DNA of 64,000 bases from Agaricus subrufescens. Its lineage: Eukaryota; Basidiomycota; Agaricomycetes; Agaricales; Agaricaceae. The notes below the pieces were generated by a model. It was not told the origin of the DNA. It was given only the letters and a program-made list of their open reading frames with translations, and ran no database searches. This document shows, piece after piece, positions 35,334 through 47,000 of the stretch (position 1 is its first letter; each line of letters opens with the position of its first letter). The position numbers and the translations under genes are program-made. The stretch spans positions 1,736,001 to 1,800,000 of the forward strand of contig CM057060.1 of NCBI GenBank assembly GCA_029945375.1, given 5' to 3'.

Positions 35334-36400
35334 ATGGCAAATCCTAGGCAACGACGCAAGGCGCGGTCATCGTCTCATCGTCCCGTCTCTCTTGTGAAGA
35401 ATGGAAAACGACATCTAAAGAAAACACCCCGTAAGATTGATCGACAAACACACTTTCGTACTAATCAATTTTTTTCACAGCGGTCCGAGGACCAAAGGTT
35501 TTACAAGATGCCTGGGATAGGAACAAAACTACCAAACAAAAGTATGTCGTAACTACTTTTCCCTCGTGCCCAGGCTGACATACATACACGCATAATTTAT
35601 AGTTACGCTTTTTTGGGTCTGGTACACTCATTAAATCCTTCAACTTCAGGAGGGTCAGAGCATGCAGTGTCTCCCGAGAATTGTCAACCTCCATCAACGG
35701 ACCAAATCACGAAGGAACCTCCCCTTACATTTGGTAGAATTGTACGGAATGAAGCAGGGGAGATTGTCCGGGTGGAATTGAATGAGGACAATCTCACCCC
35801 GAGCACAGAGCCTCACACTCCACTCATCGACACGGATACATTGTCCAAATGGGCAACGAGTGGAAGCACTTCAGAGTCCCTGGGGACCGAAGCGACTATT
35901 GTCAAGGGTGAGTACTGACTATATTTTTTGGGGCGCTGGTTTGAATGGGTACACGACTATGTCTACTGTGCGTGGAGCAACTCGAGCCCTGAGGGCAATA
36001 TTTTATCTGTTGGTGGATACCCGAACAAACTCGGCGTACCAGCTCGTTGACCGCGCCGGCAAATGGTGTATGCCCGGTAATGAACGGGTCACTGTTGCTC
36101 CATTGCCGGCCCATGACTATGAGGCACTGCCGTATAGGAATTCTCATCTGGTAATTACGAACAGGTCTAGAATGTGTTTCTGTTCCGCGAACTGCGTCGA
36201 ACACTTTGTCGTTTTCGTTATCAGGCGTTGGTTCTCGATTTCCGTCCGCTGGCGAAGTAGCGTTTCTCAGGAGGCTTGTAGGCAAATATGGCGATGATGT
36301 AGAAAAGATGTCTAGGGACCGAAAGCTGAACCCGGAACAAAGGACTGCTGGACAATTGCGGAACGCATTGCGACGCACGGATTTTAGTCGTTCCGCATAG
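35334..36400 (+). CDS. NOP16: Ribosome biogenesis protein NOP16
   Basis: Nucleolar protein of 60S pre-ribosomes. Four exons (35334-35430, 35481-35541, 35603-35907, 36171-36400) encode 230 residues. The start MANPRQRRKARSSSHRPVS and the block RGPKVLQDAWDRNKTTKQNY are diagnostic of Nop16, and the C-terminus FLRRLVGKYGDDVEKMSRDR with KLNPEQRTAGQLRNALRR matches the family end. The acidic middle is variable, as usual. Intron 3 is 263 nt, four to five times the local norm; the frame is preserved by splicing it as one, but it may contain an unrecognised small exon or an alternative 3' part, since the family often has a V-x-x-LE motif just there. The gene is firm; that junction is tentative. Confidence 0.88.
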
Positions 36401-37454
36401 ACGCAGTAAAAATTAGTCTATTCCATCAATGCAATGTCGGAAGACGCAATCCCCGTTATCGCGCCGATGACTCGGCGCTAGTTGAATGTCTTGCGCTTGG
36501 CTGCATCTGGCATCTGAGACCCTGCAAAAAACTTGATGTCTATGCGGAATTTCACCGCATGAATCACTGATGCGCAGCCAACCGACACTTACGTCTTCCG
36601 GGAAGGATCGTCGGTAAATATGACGATAAATAACATGTCTATTCTTCCAGTTCAGTTTTATCCACGACAGGCAACATTTAATGTTAACATCCGCTCTGTC
36701 CACCCTGCCTCGGCACACTAGGTTTCGGAGGCCGAGAGATTAGGTTCAGATTCAGGTTGACATTTCATCGCATCAATAGGGTATGAAATGGAGGTTTTCT
36801 GAATCGTCATCTAAATCAACATACCCAGTCATGAGCGAAGTAATTTTAAGTGCATCGTGAAATTTTCTCCAAGTAGCATGTTTAATACTTGGTATAATGA
36901 CCTAAAGACATACAATATGGTCGTATCTCACGAGAACGTTACAGGGGATGGGCAGCTGCACGTCGGGGAACGGCGGGATTTCACAATGGGCGATCTGCGA
37001 GGAGCTGGGGACCCTTGGAAGAACCCTGTTCTTCAGATTTAGTCAGATTTCCAGGATTCAACCCTGTAGAGCCTCGGGGCATCAGTGGACCAAAAAAAGC
37101 ATAGACCAGATTCGGGATCTGTTTGATCAAGGGATTGTGACCAACGATGTATTTTATTATGATTTGGTAATAAAGTTCATGACATCCTCGAAGACACCAA
37201 ACATCTGCATCATCCTCAAGTGCACACAAATAATGGATTTGCCTGATAATAATTTCAACATGAGAGATCTTTCTAACTCCAGATCCGCTCTAGTCGTGTT
37301 TTCCCTCCTGCCAGCCTTCGCCAAGTCCGTGGCTTGCTGCTTCGATATTTCAGCCCTTGTGTCATCCCGCCACTGGGTCCTCCCCAAACCCTGAGTTTTT
37401 TTATAAGACAAATCTACTTCCGACTTTGTTTACAACCCTCCCGCCCTCCCCACC
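36401..37454. other. Intergenic region upstream of the Zn2Cys6 gene
   Basis: About 1.05 kb without recognisable coding sequence. Short frames at 36857-37042 and 36948-37394 (+) have no familiar motif. The final 60 bp before the next ATG are a C/T-rich leader (CCCTCCCGCCCTCCCC-like). Contains the promoter of the transcription factor gene and the NOP16 3' end. Confidence 0.5.
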
Positions 37455-40276
37455 ATGTCTCCCCGAGGATCTGGCCCAGCCACTTCCGGCGCTGGCTCCC
37501 GAAATTCTACAGCCCCTTATTCTCGTCGTGCAAGCAGCCAGCCCAAGTCCACTCGCCAGCAATTCTCCGCTTGTGGAGCATGCCGAATGCGCAGGTAGGT
37601 CTCTTCATATTCAACGTCGATGGTGTACGTGCTTATGGATCCAGAGTTCGCTGTGACCTCAAAGACCGTATCATTGCGACTGCGGGCCCAAACCCGTCTT
37701 GCTCAAACTGTAAAGAACGGAATATAAAATGCGTGTATGTCCGACATTCAACGACCTACACGTGTCGAACTAAGACACCTCCTAGGGATGAGTTTGCCGA
37801 TGTGAAGGCGGTCAAACTACTCCGGCGCGGTCGCCGGCTTCAGCAGGTCGAGTGAGTTATGGGCATATACCACTGTCGTTCACAGCTACAATGATCTTTG
37901 GTCAGGGCTATCTACGGCAAATCGTCCGACATCCAAGGGGGCGGTGTATCTGCGGCGCCACCATCCACACGCCTACCAAGTATCATTCCGAATCTTCGAC
38001 CTGAATTCTTTGCTTCTGCTTTCTGGTCGTGGTTTTGTGTTCAACGTCAGTCTTCTTTGTCCGCCGACCCACCCAGGGTATTGACATCCTCTGGAAAATA
38101 GGTCCTATCTTGGATTCGATCGAATTCCCTTCTAGGTTTTATGCTCACACGAAAGGGACACAGTCTTTGGGTCATGAAGGTGGCATAATTGCCATGCTTC
38201 TGGTCATTTGGGCCGCGTCTTTCGGCCTCGATGAACAAGGACTTCCTCCGGACAATCATGAAGATATCTGCATTGTTGGACATTCACCTGACAATGAGAG
38301 CGCCGACCCCTGGAACCCGAGGGAATCTTCCCAAGATGTGAGATGGCGCGAGAGAAAGGATAAGATCGATGCCATGCTCCGTGAGGTCCTAGAGCTGATC
38401 GATTTTCATGGCGTGATGAGACGACCATCCTTTGATGGCGTCCAGGCCCTCCTTCTTGCCCTTCCTCTGCTTGAAGGTAAAAATCCCTCCGTTGTTATCA
38501 ATTTTACTGGACCTCAATTGCCCAACACAGATGCTCCACCCCTGGAGAAGATAGCCATCCACGAAGCAACCCTGTCCCAAGTTCGCGCGCTATGCAACCC
38601 CGGTCACCGCTCCTCGGGACAAACCTCATTTAGTCATGACCCTGATGATATCCTCGTACGCGCTCGGATCTTCTGGTACGCCCACACCCATGAAGGTCTA
38701 GTCACTGGAATGAAAGGCGGTCGTTTTGTCCTGTAAGTTCAATGCGCGCTCGTCCCTGGCTGCAGCTCATAAGAAAAATCAGCACAAATGATGACCTTGA
38801 CGCACTCCAAAAAAGCATACCGTCCCTTCCTTCTTACCCTTCTGGCGGCAATTATGGACCGGACCATCGGCCCAAGGCTCTGGTTGACCTTACCCAAATG
38901 TCACGGATACCTCTGCGTATCAATGGCATCTGTCGAAGAGTGCACGAGGTCTTGACCGGTACCAAAGCTGCAAAATGCGCCGAAGGGCACGGTCTGATTG
39001 AAGCTAACGGCATGCGAGAAGTCTGGCGTGATCTCGACCGTTGCTGGCGAGACCTAGAGGTTTTGAAAGAGACCATTTTACAGGATGAAGACCACACTCG
39101 TCGTGTATATATCGAGCAGTATGCTTGCGCCTGGCAGGTGTGTTGGCTTACCATATAATTGTTCATGACTGACTTATTCCTTAGATTGTCATTTTCGAAT
39201 GTCACAACCTGATTCGCGAGTCTCTAAAACAATATATGTCCGCCACCCCGACTCAGCAAATGTATTCCACACCCCCCGCCCCCCCCAGATCCTCCTCAAA
39301 TTCATCGAGCTCCTCTCCCTATCTTTCACTTCAACAACTATATTCTATCGCTGACCGCAAGTGCCTTGGTCGCCTTCCCCTTATCGTCGACATCCTCAAA
39401 CGCCACCTGTCTAGTGGTAGTGTCGAGGACTCTGCTTTATTCAGATGGGATGCTGGCCTAATAAGAGACGGATGTTTCTTCGCGGCCTACCTTGCAGCTG
39501 CAGTCGATGGAGATCTCCTCGAAACCATTGACGATCCGGATCTCAGAGAAAGTGGGATAGCCACGGTCCCTGCTTGTTGTTCGACAGAAGAAGGGGTCGC
39601 TACATGTATAGCCGCCTTCACCAGAATGAGGTGGGTTTGTGCCAAAAATGAGGAGCGTTTACAAACCATAAAGATGGTTTGGGACAATCGCAAGCGTCGG
39701 CGGCATCACCACAGCCACCGCTCGGAACCCGACCTTCGCTTTCGACACCCCTCTCTATACGAACAAGCGGTAGACCCAGAAGGTGGTCTACACGCCAATC
39801 GGCCCTCTCTCCCACCGCTCAGCATGTTTGCGAACCAAAGGCGAGTCGAATCTGCTCCATCGACGTCGTACACAACAGACGGCACTGGTACAAGCGGATG
39901 GCCATGCTATACGCCACCAGGGACAGCTACCTCCGGTACCACAAGTACTGGTACTGGCCTCAGTGCGCGTGGTTCTCCAGTGTTCCCTCACATCGGACCG
40001 TACAAGAACGAGATCGATGAAACCTATTATCATAGTACAGGAAGCGACGTTGGCCAGTTCAGCTTCAACGTCCCTATTGTCCCCTCTGTTCGGGATCCCC
40101 CCCTTTATACCCAGCGCAACTTTCCTCCGGATCCACATGCCATCCCTGGTGGTACGTCATCGACCTACCTTGGGCAGGCCTTCAGTACAGTCAGTCCTTT
40201 AGTCGTGGGTTCAGGTGGACACGACCCAGACGGCGGCCCACACTTTGGTGAGGCCTGCCAAGGCAGCTACCATTGA
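37455..40276 (+). CDS. Zn(II)2Cys6 fungal transcription factor
   Basis: Seven exons (37455-37594, 37645-37734, 37786-37851, 37906-38045, 38102-38732, 38774-39137, 39185-40276) encode 840 residues. The binuclear cluster starts at about residue 40 (CGACRMRRVRC, then CSNCKERNIKC), spacing C-X2-C-X6-C-X15-C-X2-C-X6-C; the X15 loop is long for the class. A basic linker (KLLRRGRRLQQVE) follows, then a middle-homology-region-like helical domain (SWFCVQRPILDSIEFPSRFY, GGIIAMLLVIWAASFG) and a Ser/Pro/Gly/Thr-rich C-terminus. The cluster is split by two introns. Target genes are not apparent; no biosynthetic cluster surrounds it. Intron 4 ends at AAAATAG, chosen because it alone restores the frame. Confidence 0.9.
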
Positions 40277-41491
40277 AGCAACGGAATAATAAGCTTTTGT
40301 ATGCTACTCTACCCCGTCCGCTTTAATATTGCTTCATCTAGAATATATCCCTCGCGTACAGCACCGTGCTAGATTTTGATTTATTCAACCTGATGTATTT
40401 TCATTGTAGTAGTAAAAAAAATAATGTTTATGGATAAGAGGTCTTTGAAGGCAATGAGCCCTTGCAGCATCATGAAACGTGCATTTCAGAAGTGACAGCG
40501 ACGTCTGCTTGACGAACGGGCGGATGCCATAGGAAAACAAAAGTTACCACTGCCACTAGTCGGGGAGATCCTTCGACCTAGGCAGAAGTATAATTAATTA
40601 ATAGAAGTACCGCAGGTTCGAGTTGCCTTATGGGTCAAGAACCAAGGTTATCGCGATCCTGTGCTATCGTGGGTTCTGTACGACTCAGGGAGCGACAAAG
40701 ACGCGTGCATTCTCGAATTGCTGCGTCATGTGGCACCAACATGCCTGATGATGATCCAATTGTTGGATAAGGCCTGTTCTACTTTCGGCTTCTAGGAGTG
40801 AGGAAGTCGAAGGTGCTTCCGTTCCGGCCATGACAAGATCAGCGCCAACAATGAGTGTTTTGTGAGTCCGTCCAAGTCGCGTCAAACGAGAACTACAATG
40901 TTCTCCTACATATCACCTGATTTATTGACTTTGGCGCAATACTCACCTGAGCCCTGTCCCCGGGGCTGGACAGTGAAGAGCGTATGTCACACGGTTCCCG
41001 GTACAGGGGGCGGACTGAAACCTTTTAAAGGATAGATTAATACACTGGCCGCGGAAATCTGCGATACAAAACTTGTGATGATGATCGAGACGGCAATTAG
41101 GTAGGGAGTTAGACTACGGTAAGTATCTTTCTGCGTGCAAGATAAATTAGGATTTCTCCTGTCGGGTATATTTGTGGTGATTTCTCCCACTGGACTCGCA
41201 TTGAACTACCCTAGCACGAGGTTTTCTGAACTTCACCGAATACCCCTGTCGTTGTATATCCTTCTGTATGACCACAAATCTGGTAATCTACGGAAAAGAA
41301 ACATTGAGGCCGATTTACAAATACACAACGACAAAAACCATAAACCCTGAGGGAGACAAGCTCGACCCTTCCAATTCTATATATAATCATCACTCAATTA
41401 CCGCTTTAGGCGATGCTTCTCTGAGTCCGTCGGCTGGACATCAATACCTTGCTTGTCAAGTACTCCCACCAACACCGCAGTTATCACTGTC
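40277..41491. other. Intergenic region, no gene recognised
   Basis: 1.2 kb. Short frames only. AGGTTCGAGTTGCC near 40614 resembles a tRNA B-box but no A-box or cloverleaf fits. Holds the transcription factor 3' end and the zinc-ribbon A promoter. Confidence 0.45.
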
Positions 41492-42058
41492 ATGTTTCGT
41501 GAGTTTTTCTGATTTACCTGCCAATTTTCGCTAAGAAACCCCAGTTTTCATTCCAATCATTTGTGAGTAGTTCCTACAACTGTTGATGTGGATAACTCAA
41601 TAACCAATCCCCCGGAACTTCTTTAGTCGGATGCCAGACTAAGTTGAAGCCGGAAGCCGACCAAATACCCCGCATTTGCCCTCGGTGCCACAATGGCGAG
41701 CCTTTTGATCCTTCGCATATCTATTCGGCTTGGAGGACTGACGGATCAGTACTTTCAGCTTCCGTTTTTCCGGCAAAGAAGACCACCTGGTTCGAGCTTT
41801 TCTGTGTGCCTGTTGTACCACTCTCAAGGAAACACGTTTTGGTCTGCACAATTTGTGGATGGCAAGGGGCCATTGTCAATTATGAGTAAGCACGTTGTTC
41901 TGGTAAGGAAACTTCTCATTTGAAGCTGTGTTCGCAGGCAGGCTCCAACTAGCGGGAGATCAGTTCCGATGCCGCTTCAGAGTGCACAAGGATGGGAAGC
42001 ACCTAGCCAACCGGGCTACCAGCCAGCTTACATCAATCAACCTCAGAAGCACACGTAA
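41492..42058 (+). CDS. Small zinc-ribbon protein A (tandem paralogue)
   Basis: Five exons (41492-41498, 41545-41562, 41627-41695, 41759-41885, 41938-42058) give 113 residues: MFLFIPIIFGCQTKLKPE, CPRCHN, a conserved TTWFELFCVPVVPLSRKHV block, CTICGWQG and a Gln/Pro/Tyr-rich tail (QPGYQPAYINQPQ). The paired CxxC knuckles define a zinc ribbon of a small fungal family with a hydrophobic N-terminus; function unknown. Exons 2 (18 nt) and 3 (69 nt) have exactly the same lengths as in its neighbour, showing tandem duplication. The first coding exon is 7 nt. Intron 3 (41696-41758) has a GC donor (GCGAGC). The gene was assembled from conservation with gene B and known homologues of the WFELF type. Confidence 0.82.
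41696..41758 (+). other. GC-AG intron in zinc-ribbon gene A
   Basis: The 63-nt intron begins GCGAGC and ends TTCAG; the paralogue uses a GT donor at the homologous place (intron 42422-42474). Reading through gives extra residues absent from the paralogue. Retention would stay in frame (63 nt, no stop), so an intron-retained isoform is possible. Confidence 0.65.
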
Positions 42059-42213
42059 ACGGGATGAATGTGTTCTCCTCTTTCCTTATCTCCTTTCCTC
42101 TTATTGCTGTGCTCTGTTTCTGTCTAGTCTACACCTTATATACGATGTGCCAAGTCTTGCATTATTAAGCTGTGACACCATACCTTGCGCTCATACCAAG
42201 ACGAAAGACACGA

Positions 42214-42763
42214 ATGGATTGTGATTTTTGTGAGTTTGGATTGTGGCTTACATTGTGCATGCTGTTCTGAATGAAACAGTCTTTATTCCAATTATTTGTG
42301 AGTATAATTAGCCTCAGTCAGACTTGGAACGAAGCTGATTGAAGCGAATTAGTGGGTTGTTCCTCGAGGGTGACTCCAGACGCGGTCCAGAGCCCGAGGA
42401 TATGTCCACACTGCCATAATAGTGGGTTGCTCCGGATCTGTCTTCGTCGCGAAGGATCACTAGTAACGAGATAGTGTCACTTGTGAGCGGGAAGAAGCGC
42501 ACTTGGTTCGAGCTCTGCTGCGTTCCCGTGATCCCTATGTCAAGCAGCCATATCTGGCTGTGTTCGATATGCCACTGGTCTGCAAAGACGAAAAAGTACG
42601 CTCTGGCCTGTTGACGATCAGGGCAAATCTGACCAGCGATAGCTTTCAGCCACAAATGCCAGCAGGAGGAGGATACTATCCTGCACCAGGTCATTATCCT
42701 CCCCCGAGTCAGTACCCGGCACCCGTCTATGCACCATACAATGGAGGGCCGCCCCGGCAGTAA
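42214..42763 (+). CDS. Small zinc-ribbon protein B (tandem paralogue)
   Basis: Five exons (42214-42229, 42280-42297, 42353-42421, 42475-42595, 42643-42763) give 114 residues: a hydrophobic N-terminus (FFFIPIILGC), CPHCHN, KKRTWFELCCVPVIPMSSSH, CSICHW and a Pro/Tyr/Gly tail (GYYPAPGHYPPPSQYPAP). Same architecture and intron positions as gene A, 155 bp upstream; the last exons are both 121 nt. Divergence is substantial, so the duplication is not recent. The FIPII segment followed by two CxxC knuckles and a WFEL helix suggests a membrane-associated zinc-binding protein; function unknown. Start codon choice (42214) is tentative. Confidence 0.8.
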
Positions 42764-43006
42764 ATGTGAATTGAATTGCCTGTACTGTATGAACTGTATG
42801 TACTGTAGATTGTGCCTAACAGACTGGTGACTGCGGCCGGCGACGGACGGTGTGGGTGGCTGTCGGGCCAATGAGGATGCGTGTAGGGCCGAGACGAGCG
42901 GGCCACGTGCACAGCATGGCCAGGCTGTTGACGCATCCTTGGATTCCTTCCTCCCAACGACCTCGTACGTTACATAGCGCCCATCCCCTCCTCTTTCCAT
43001 ACCACC

Positions 43007-44023
43007 ATGCACACGAGCGAATACGATTATCTCTTCAAGCTCCTCCTCATTGGCGATTCTGGTGTTGGCAAGGTTGGTATTGGCACTCTCCTTTTGTCCA
43101 CCGCTCAGCCCAGATCCTTTTTCTAGTCTTGCCTGCTCCTGCGTTTCGCCGACGACACATACACAGAAAGCTACATCAGCACAATTGGTGTTGACTTCAA
43201 GATTCGTACCATTGAACTAGAGGGAAAGACTGTAAAGCTCCAGATTGTACGTATCCTTTTGGGCTGCTCTTGCCACGAGGCGGTACCACCCCCTTGACTC
43301 GTGTCTTGTGGCCCTTCTCAATATCTCTGCATTTAAATTCGCATAACTGACTCTTTTTCCGGGCTTATTTCACTAGTGGGATACAGCTGGTAAGGTTTCC
43401 TCGAATCCGCAGTTTTTTTTTACACCTTAACATGCGGTTGCAGGCCAAGAACGTTTCAGGACTATAACTTCGTCCTATTACCGTGGAGCCCATGGAATTA
43501 TCGTGGTTTACGACGTTACAGACAATGGTACGTTATCTTAATTGTCTTGTCGGAGTGGGTCAATAACTACGAATTGGTAGACACATTCACCAATGTCAAG
43601 CAGTGGCTGCAAGAAATCGATCGATATGCTTCAGAGGGTGTGAACAAGCTTCTCGTTGGCAACAAGTCGGATTTGACTGGGAAGAAAGTGGTAGAGTATA
43701 CGGTTGCCAAGGTAAGTACTCGCTGAGTCAATATCAAACACCCTAGGTCTAAGTTTTGCGGTCCTGCAGGAATTCGCTGATCAACTTAATATTCCATTCT
43801 TGGAGACGTCCGCTAAGAACGCGACTAACGTCGAGCAAGCTTTCTTGACGATGGCCAAGCAAATTAAGGATAGGTTAGTCAAGCTTGTATCAGGCATCTT
43901 CATTTAGTTGACCCAATAATCCACAGAATGGGCTCTGCTACTGCACCAACCGGCGCTGCCAAGTCATCAACAGTTACGCCAGGCCAATCAGTGCAGTCGC
44001 AACAGTCCAGCAGCTGCTGCTGA
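43007..44023 (+). CDS. YPT1: Rab1-type small GTPase
   Basis: Drives ER-to-Golgi vesicle tethering and autophagy. Seven exons (43007-43072, 43127-43246, 43377-43389, 43444-43527, 43581-43711, 43770-43873, 43927-44023) encode 204 residues. All G motifs are intact: GDSGVGKS, switch [41 protein letters not shown] and [10 protein letters not shown]. The C-terminal CC is for double geranylgeranylation. The effector region is that of Ypt1/Rab1, not Sec4 or Ypt3. The third exon is 13 nt and codes WDTA plus one base, so splicing interrupts the catalytic switch II motif on both sides. Confidence 0.97.
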
Positions 44024-47000
44024 ATGATACCATTCCTCTCGTTCAATCCGATGCTGTGCGTTGTTGATTCCCTTGTGAATGAGTACCTCGCTCGATGTTA
44101 CATTTACGCGCATACACCCATTACTGTATGGACCGATCCTCTCCTATTCATCTACATGTTCTTTATATCTGTGCAGTCTCTTATCAACGATGCAGTGGTG
44201 GTAAACCCCTCTCGTAATCTTTGTCTGTGCGTTGAGTAGATGTTACTGTTACTTACACCATCTTGACCCTTTAAATCGATTTCATTCTGCCTATTGAGAG
44301 CGATTCTATTTTGGAGCATCAGCGAACGCCCATAATCATTAGCGCAGAAACGTGACAACTGCCCAAACGGAACTTGGTCCATCTCAGTCTAAGCGCCAAA
44401 AGATTGTTACACACTAGTAGACAATATTGGACATATGAGTTTCCTGTCTCATGAGCCATGAATTGCATGCTGGTGTTCATACCGGGAGAGAAAGACGGCT
44501 CTATTATACTATTTTTATGTTGGACTACTATTAAACATCGAACCTGGAGGCATCCTATTGATAAACGCACATTCATTTCGGGATCCCTGAAAAGAGGAGA
44601 AAATGAAAAAACACCCAGCCAAGCGCGCGGTGCGCCAGAAAAAAACAAAAGCGAAAAGGAGAGTCTTTTGCCACTTGTACTCAACACAAAAAGAAAACAC
44701 GTCTTTCGTGTGCTTCCCACTCAGTGCCATTTGGATTTCAAAAGTCAGACCCTGGACGGCTCTGCGCCCCTATTGTTAAACATGGAGGACGTCGGCTTTT
44801 GCCTGTGTTTTTTTTTTGCTTCTGATTTTTGGGTATCTCGATGTTTCCGGGGCGGGGTGACGATCAAGATAACTGGACGGAGGCCGGAGAGATCGTCATT
44901 GGTTGATTTATGGAGAGGGGAAAACATCATGATGTGGGTACACTATGATCGCGACTAGAAGACAACAAAAAGACCGACTTCTGTCTAAAAAGTCATTTTC
45001 ATTGGCGCGCACAATGCCAGACATCAGAACGGTCTAACTCTAATCTTTTTTTCTGTTTTTGTCTGAGGGACCAATTTGAGATTCCGGGAGATCCTGGGCT
45101 TGGTGGGTAAAAAAAAAATTAAGAGAGGGAGGGAGGTGGGGGAGAACAATCCCTCGGGTATAACTGCGTACGTAAATACAATCCGCAATTTTTTGAACCA
45201 CGTACTTTGGGGGTAATCCCGCTCCTTTAGGATTGGAAATCTCCCTTTGAGTGATCGAGGATTTTTTTTTTTTTTGCTGGAGAATTACTTTACGCTTTAC
45301 GTGGAATAGACTGTTCTGAAATTTGATTTACCTGGCCTTCGCCGTACAGTTTTTTTTTCTTTTTTCGTAAAAGGGTTATGTACCAAAATGGATATTCAGG
45401 GTGACGGGGTAAAAAAAAGACAACGGAAATCAGAAAGAAGGGAATGGCCGAGGAGGACAATGCAAATCTGTGTCTTTATGAGTCAACGAATTTCGTTTGT
45501 TGAGACAGGCTATTGAAGGCTAGGGCTATTGTTTTTTTTTTTCTTCTAATTCTTCCTTTTTTTCCCGAACCCGGAGTGCCTACCGTAAAAAACGGGCTTT
45601 TTAATAGGGTAATTTATCCCGGATATCCGGATGAAGACCCATGTGGTTTCGTTCTCGGCATTGTTCCACTTCTGGCGTCACTTTTTTTTATTTATTTATG
45701 GGTTTACCCTTTTAACCCTTTCGTTATTATACCTTCCATTAAATCTTTCCGAGAGGGCTTTTTGGAAGTGGACAATAGCCTGGGTCCGGCGGCGTCCAAC
45801 AAAAATGCTCAGGGATTGATGGGATAAATTAGTTGTAGGGTCCAAGCTAGGTGATCGAAGAAGATACTAAGTGGCGGGGGTTCTATGTTGCGCCACATTG
45901 AAAAGGTAGTAGCCTGCTATGTAGTAGTGTAGCTAAATATGTCCTGGTCATTAGCGGCGCACACGTAAAGACGGTTATGATAACTAGGAAGCATACGTTC
46001 CGCAGCAGATAGATGTAAAACACCACATGTGTTATGAGTCTCTTATACCCAGTTTGATGGTCCAACATCACGCATCACCTTTCGATCATTGTGCTGTTAC
46101 CAGAACGAAAATGGCAGATCAAAATGTTCGGGGAGAAGCGAGCGCATCACTGCTGTTAACCCTGATCAAGTGCATAGAAAGAACATTCAAGGAACCTCAA
46201 TTGAAATGAGATACATAGCACATCGCGGGGGGGGGGGGGGACCCTAGTGAGGGCTCTTGTAAAACGCGCTTTTTACGCTAAAACCTTGTCGGAGAATGTA
46301 TCACAGCCGAACGGTCCCAATTGATGAGAGTCAAGTTTGTGATATGGGGAGTTTCAAGTAGCAAGGAGAAGGAGACTGAAAACCCGAGATTGATCAATGC
46401 TGCCATCCGTGCGGCAGGCTATATTAAGGTTTCAGAATTTGGAATCGAGTGTGTTTGCATATACCGTCAGCGAGTCATCCCCTCCTGTTTGATCAACAAT
46501 CGCATATAGGCGTACTAGCGGCGCACATTATTCAAATTTATCATATCGCAAGTCCATAGCTAGCTAAAAGTGTACAAAAAAAAGAAAAAAGAAAAAAGAA
46601 GAACAAAGTGGGTCTGCGGCAACAAATCACAATAGAGGAACGATCGTGCCGATATACATATAGGCAATGAAGTGGATATGATGATGATCAACCAAAGACG
46701 ACATATGGATACAGATGCAGTCTGGATGCAGTACAGAAGAACGGTCAAAGCGGCTAAGTAATTGATGTCCCCAGGGGTAATTCGACTGATTTTGATGGAG
46801 ATGGGAAAGCGATTCCATTGGCAGTAGGAGGTGTATCAATACTTTACCAGGAGTACTTAAATATATCAATAGCTGAATGGTCAGCTGGTGAAGAACAAGA
46901 GATTGAGTGGCATCGGTGCTGTCAAACCAAGACTGCCGAGAAAGTGTAGATGGGCGCAGGCTGTGGTGATGGAGGACGGCGGGATCGGGAATGATCTTGA

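Noticed and set aside
35782..36297. Long plus-strand frame (171 codons) overlapping NOP16
   Set aside because: It is a shadow of the NOP16 exon in another frame, reading on through the long intron; no recognisable protein.
40560..40640. tRNA-like B-box (AGGTTCGAGTTGCC)
   Set aside because: No A-box at the right distance and no cloverleaf pairing could be drawn.
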